This document shows positions 61,397 to 64,000 of a stretch of DNA of 64,000 nucleotides, piece after piece. The notes below the pieces were generated by a model that was given only the letters and a program-made list of their open reading frames with translations, was not told where the DNA came from and made no database searches. Source of the DNA: Ignavibacterium sp. Its GTDB lineage: Bacteria; Bacteroidota; Ignavibacteria; Ignavibacteriales; Ignavibacteriaceae. Each line of letters opens with the position of its first letter. The first letter of the stretch is position 1. The position numbers and the translations under genes were made by a program. The stretch lies in contig JAGXRK010000045.1 in NCBI GenBank assembly GCA_018335755.1, forward strand, positions 62,001 to 126,000, written 5' to 3'.

Positions 61397-62049
61397 TTTC
61401 TTGGAATAACTGCATATTACTAGTGTTTAATAATCATTGTTAAATAATGAATTCCTTTAAAGAGAGGTTTAGGAATTGATATAATTTATTTTCTCTTTTC
61501 GTGCATATAAAAGCACTCCCATCTTTTTTTGAGACTCCAAAATGCCTGACATTAATAATTTTAAGTGTATTTTTTGGCATAATGTTGGTATTCTTTTTCA
61601 AGCTAACATTTTGAGAGTTTGATCCTACAAATTTTAGAATCTTTATTCTGCTGTTAGTAGATTGAAAAACAGGAATCTTTTTGGGAAAATACTAAGTCAA
61701 ATGTCCAGCTTAGTTATGTGACTGACCTGGCGAAGCTATGTCCGGAATAATTTAGATTAAGTTACAGAAACGTATTCCTACACTAATTTGGTCAAATAAA
61801 TCGTCAAGATTATTTATTTTAATAATTACTGTACTATTTACTTTTTCATAATAAAGTAAATCGGGTATCAATACTATAACATCTTTAACTTTCAATCATT
61901 ATTTGATACAAAACAGTAAAGAATATGATTTAAATGTAGTAGATTAGTTTGTTTTTTTGCATAATTCTGGATTTATTTCTTCATAAAGTTGTTATTTTTT
62001 TGATTATAACTTTTCCCAATCAATTAAATCTTCAAGGATATTATAAAAT

Positions 62050-62754
62050 ATGAAAGCTGTTATTTTAGCTGGCGGTTTAGGAACAAGATTGAAACCTTTT
62101 ACAGAGGTAATCCCGAAACCATTACTTCCTATTGGTGAAAAAGCTGTACTGGAGATACAGATTGAGCATCTCAAGCAGCATGGATTTGATAAGATCTATC
62201 TTGCCACCAATTATAAATCTAATTACATAGAAAACTTTTTTGGGGATGGTTCACGCTATGGTGTCAATCTAAAAATAAGTCAGGAAGAAAAACCTCTTGG
62301 AACAGTAGGACCTTTAACTCTACTAAAATCCGAATTAACAGAGCCATTTGTGGTTATGAATGGGGATATATTAAGCAATATTAACTTTACCCAATTTTAC
62401 GAGTTTGCACTGAAGAACGAATCATTGCTTTCAATCTCAATTAAAAAAATAATTATGCCTTATGCTTTTGGTAATATATTCTTTAAAGAAGACCTTGTTA
62501 CCGGAATTGAAGAAAAACCTGATATAATAACTTATGCATTAGCAGGAATTTATATAATGAAGCCTGATATATTAAATCTTATCCCGGATAATGAGTATTA
62601 TGGAATGGATTCTTTGATAAAAAAAATGTTATCAGAATCACAACCAATTTCAAAGTATGAGTTGAATGAGTACTGGCTTGATATAGGAAGAATAGATGAT
62701 TTTGAGGCTGCTCAGAAAGATTTTAATGACAATTTCTATAGTGTGCCGAAATGA
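62050..62754 (+). CDS. Sugar-1-phosphate nucleotidyltransferase
   Basis: MKAVILAGGLGTRLKPFTEVIPKPLLPIGEKAVLEIQIEHLKQHGF; VMNGDILSNI. Confidence 0.92.
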   Translation: MKAVILAGGLGTRLKPFTEVIPKPLLPIGEKAVLEIQIEHLKQHGFDKIYLATNYKSNYIENFFGDGSRYGVNLKISQEEKPLGTVGPLTLLKSELTEPFVVMNGDILSNINFTQFYEFALKNESLLSISIKKIIMPYAFGNIFFKEDLVTGIEEKPDIITYALAGIYIMKPDILNLIPDNEYYGMDSLIKKMLSESQPISKYELNEYWLDIGRIDDFEAAQKDFNDNFYSVPK

Positions 62755-63722
62755 AAGTTTTAATTACCGGTGCTGCCGGATTTATAGGATCGCATCTAAC
62801 TGAACTACTTGTGAAAGAAGGTTATGATGTTAAAGCATTTGTTCGATACAATTCAAAGAATAGCTGGGGCTGGCTGGAATCTTCTCTCGTGAAGAATGAT
62901 GTTGAAATAATAAGCGGCGATATAAGAGATTTTGATTCTGTTTCAAATGCTCTGAAAGATTGCAAAGCAGTGTTTCACCTTGCAGCTTTAATTGGTATAC
63001 CCTACTCCTACGTTTCGCCTAAAGCTTATATTGAAACCAATATTACCGGTACATATAATGTACTGCAGGCATCAAAGGATTTTGAATTAGAACAGGTGCT
63101 GATTACATCAACTAGTGAAACTTACGGATCAGCACAGTATGTCCCTATCGATGAAAATCATCCAATGGTAGGTCAATCACCTTATTCAGCAACCAAAATC
63201 GCAGCCGACCATTTATCAATAAGTTTCTATCGTTCTTTTAACCTTCCGGTTAAAATTGTGCGTCCGTTTAATACATACGGACCAAGGCAGTCAGCACGAG
63301 CAATTATTCCTACTATAATATCACAAATCTTTTCGGGGAAGGATAGCCTTTCTATAGGTAACCTTACACCAACGCGGGATCTAACATTTGTAAAAGATAC
63401 GTGTAACGGATTCCTGGAAATATTCAAATCAGAAAAACTGTTTGGTGAAATAACAAACATCGGCATGGGTCAGGAAATATCAATAAATGATCTTGTAACA
63501 AAGATTTTGAAATTGACAGAGAGTAAAAAAAGTATTGAAACTGATAATAACAGAATCAGACCAGATAACAGCGAAGTTGAAAGACTGATGTGCAATAACT
63601 CAAAGCTTATTGATAGTACTTCGTGGAAGCCTGCATATGATCTTGATAAGGGACTTATTGAAACCATTGACTGGCTGAAACAAAATATGAATAACTATAA
63701 GCCAGATATTTACAATGTATAA
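62751..63722 (+). CDS. NAD-dependent 4,6-dehydratase/epimerase, LegB-like
   Basis: VLITGAAGFIGSHLTELLVKEGYDVKAFVRYNSKNSWGWLE, STSETYGSAQYVPIDENHP, YSATKIAADHL, RPFNTYGPRQSARAIIPTII. Confidence 0.85.
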   Translation: MKVLITGAAGFIGSHLTELLVKEGYDVKAFVRYNSKNSWGWLESSLVKNDVEIISGDIRDFDSVSNALKDCKAVFHLAALIGIPYSYVSPKAYIETNITGTYNVLQASKDFELEQVLITSTSETYGSAQYVPIDENHPMVGQSPYSATKIAADHLSISFYRSFNLPVKIVRPFNTYGPRQSARAIIPTIISQIFSGKDSLSIGNLTPTRDLTFVKDTCNGFLEIFKSEKLFGEITNIGMGQEISINDLVTKILKLTESKKSIETDNNRIRPDNSEVERLMCNNSKLIDSTSWKPAYDLDKGLIETIDWLKQNMNNYKPDIYNV

Positions 63723-64000
63723 AGATATTGTTGATTTTATAAAATACATTTACCCGAATCAAAATCCGGTACCGCTTCACGCACCCGTGTTTTTGGGGAA
63801 AGAGAAAGAGTATTTATCAGACTGCATAGATACAACCTACGTATCATATATCGGAAAATATGTTACACAATTTGAACAGAAAACCGCTGAATTTTCCGGA
63901 GCAAAATATGCAGTCGCTGTTGTAAACGGCACGGCAGCTCTTCAAATAGCATTGAAACTCGCAGGAGTAAATTATGGTGATGAAGTTATAACGCAGCCGC
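63715..64000 (+). CDS. DegT/DnrJ/EryC1-family aminotransferase (LegC-like), truncated by the window edge
   Basis: MYKDIVDFIKYIYPNQNPVPLHAPVFLGKEKEYLSDCIDTTYVSYIGKYVTQFEQKTAEFSGAKYAVAVVNGTAALQIALKLAGVNYGDEVITQP; overlaps the end of the previous gene. Confidence 0.85.
   Translation, partial: MYKDIVDFIKYIYPNQNPVPLHAPVFLGKEKEYLSDCIDTTYVSYIGKYVTQFEQKTAEFSGAKYAVAVVNGTAALQIALKLAGVNYGDEVITQP

Noticed and set aside
61397-62049. Long intergenic region examined for a hidden gene or tRNA
   Set aside because: Only very short ORFs (for example 26 aa) and no tRNA-like T-loop; probably promoter/leader or decayed sequence.

Overview
This 64 kb chromosomal window looks like the Bacteroidota/Ignavibacteria lineage, based on several secreted proteins ending in a 'YPNPFNP...KMxLIK'-type T9SS sorting domain. 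Most of it is ordinary metabolism: tdh and kbl, acsA-like ligase, glnA, eno, pgi/tal, rpiA, a methionine gamma-lyase-like enzyme with an Lrp regulator, a Kef-type antiporter and a two-component system. There are two surface-polysaccharide regions: an AT-rich block at about 23.0-27.2 kb, and 52.8-64 kb, which runs off the right edge into what looks like a nonulosonic (legionaminic-type) acid pathway. I saw no rRNA, tRNA, CRISPR array or transposase gene. The best candidates for something undescribed are: (1) a 124-134 bp MITE-like family with GGCTGTCTCA...TGAGACAGCC termini, three copies plus a ~408 bp composite relative, all upstream of minus-strand genes in the same orientation; (2) a four-helix-bundle (S23/IVP-like) ORF with a nonsense codon, flanked by inverted degenerate 'GATRCTGG' repeats that fill the tdh/kbl gap; (3) an ACP/AsnB/AMP-ligase/NadE-like cassette next to the EPS genes; (4) an ACP gene abutting a second KBL-like enzyme; (5) 20-26 bp palindromes bracketing the first EPS block. 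All calls come from reading the sequence and the supplied ORF translations; no searches were run.
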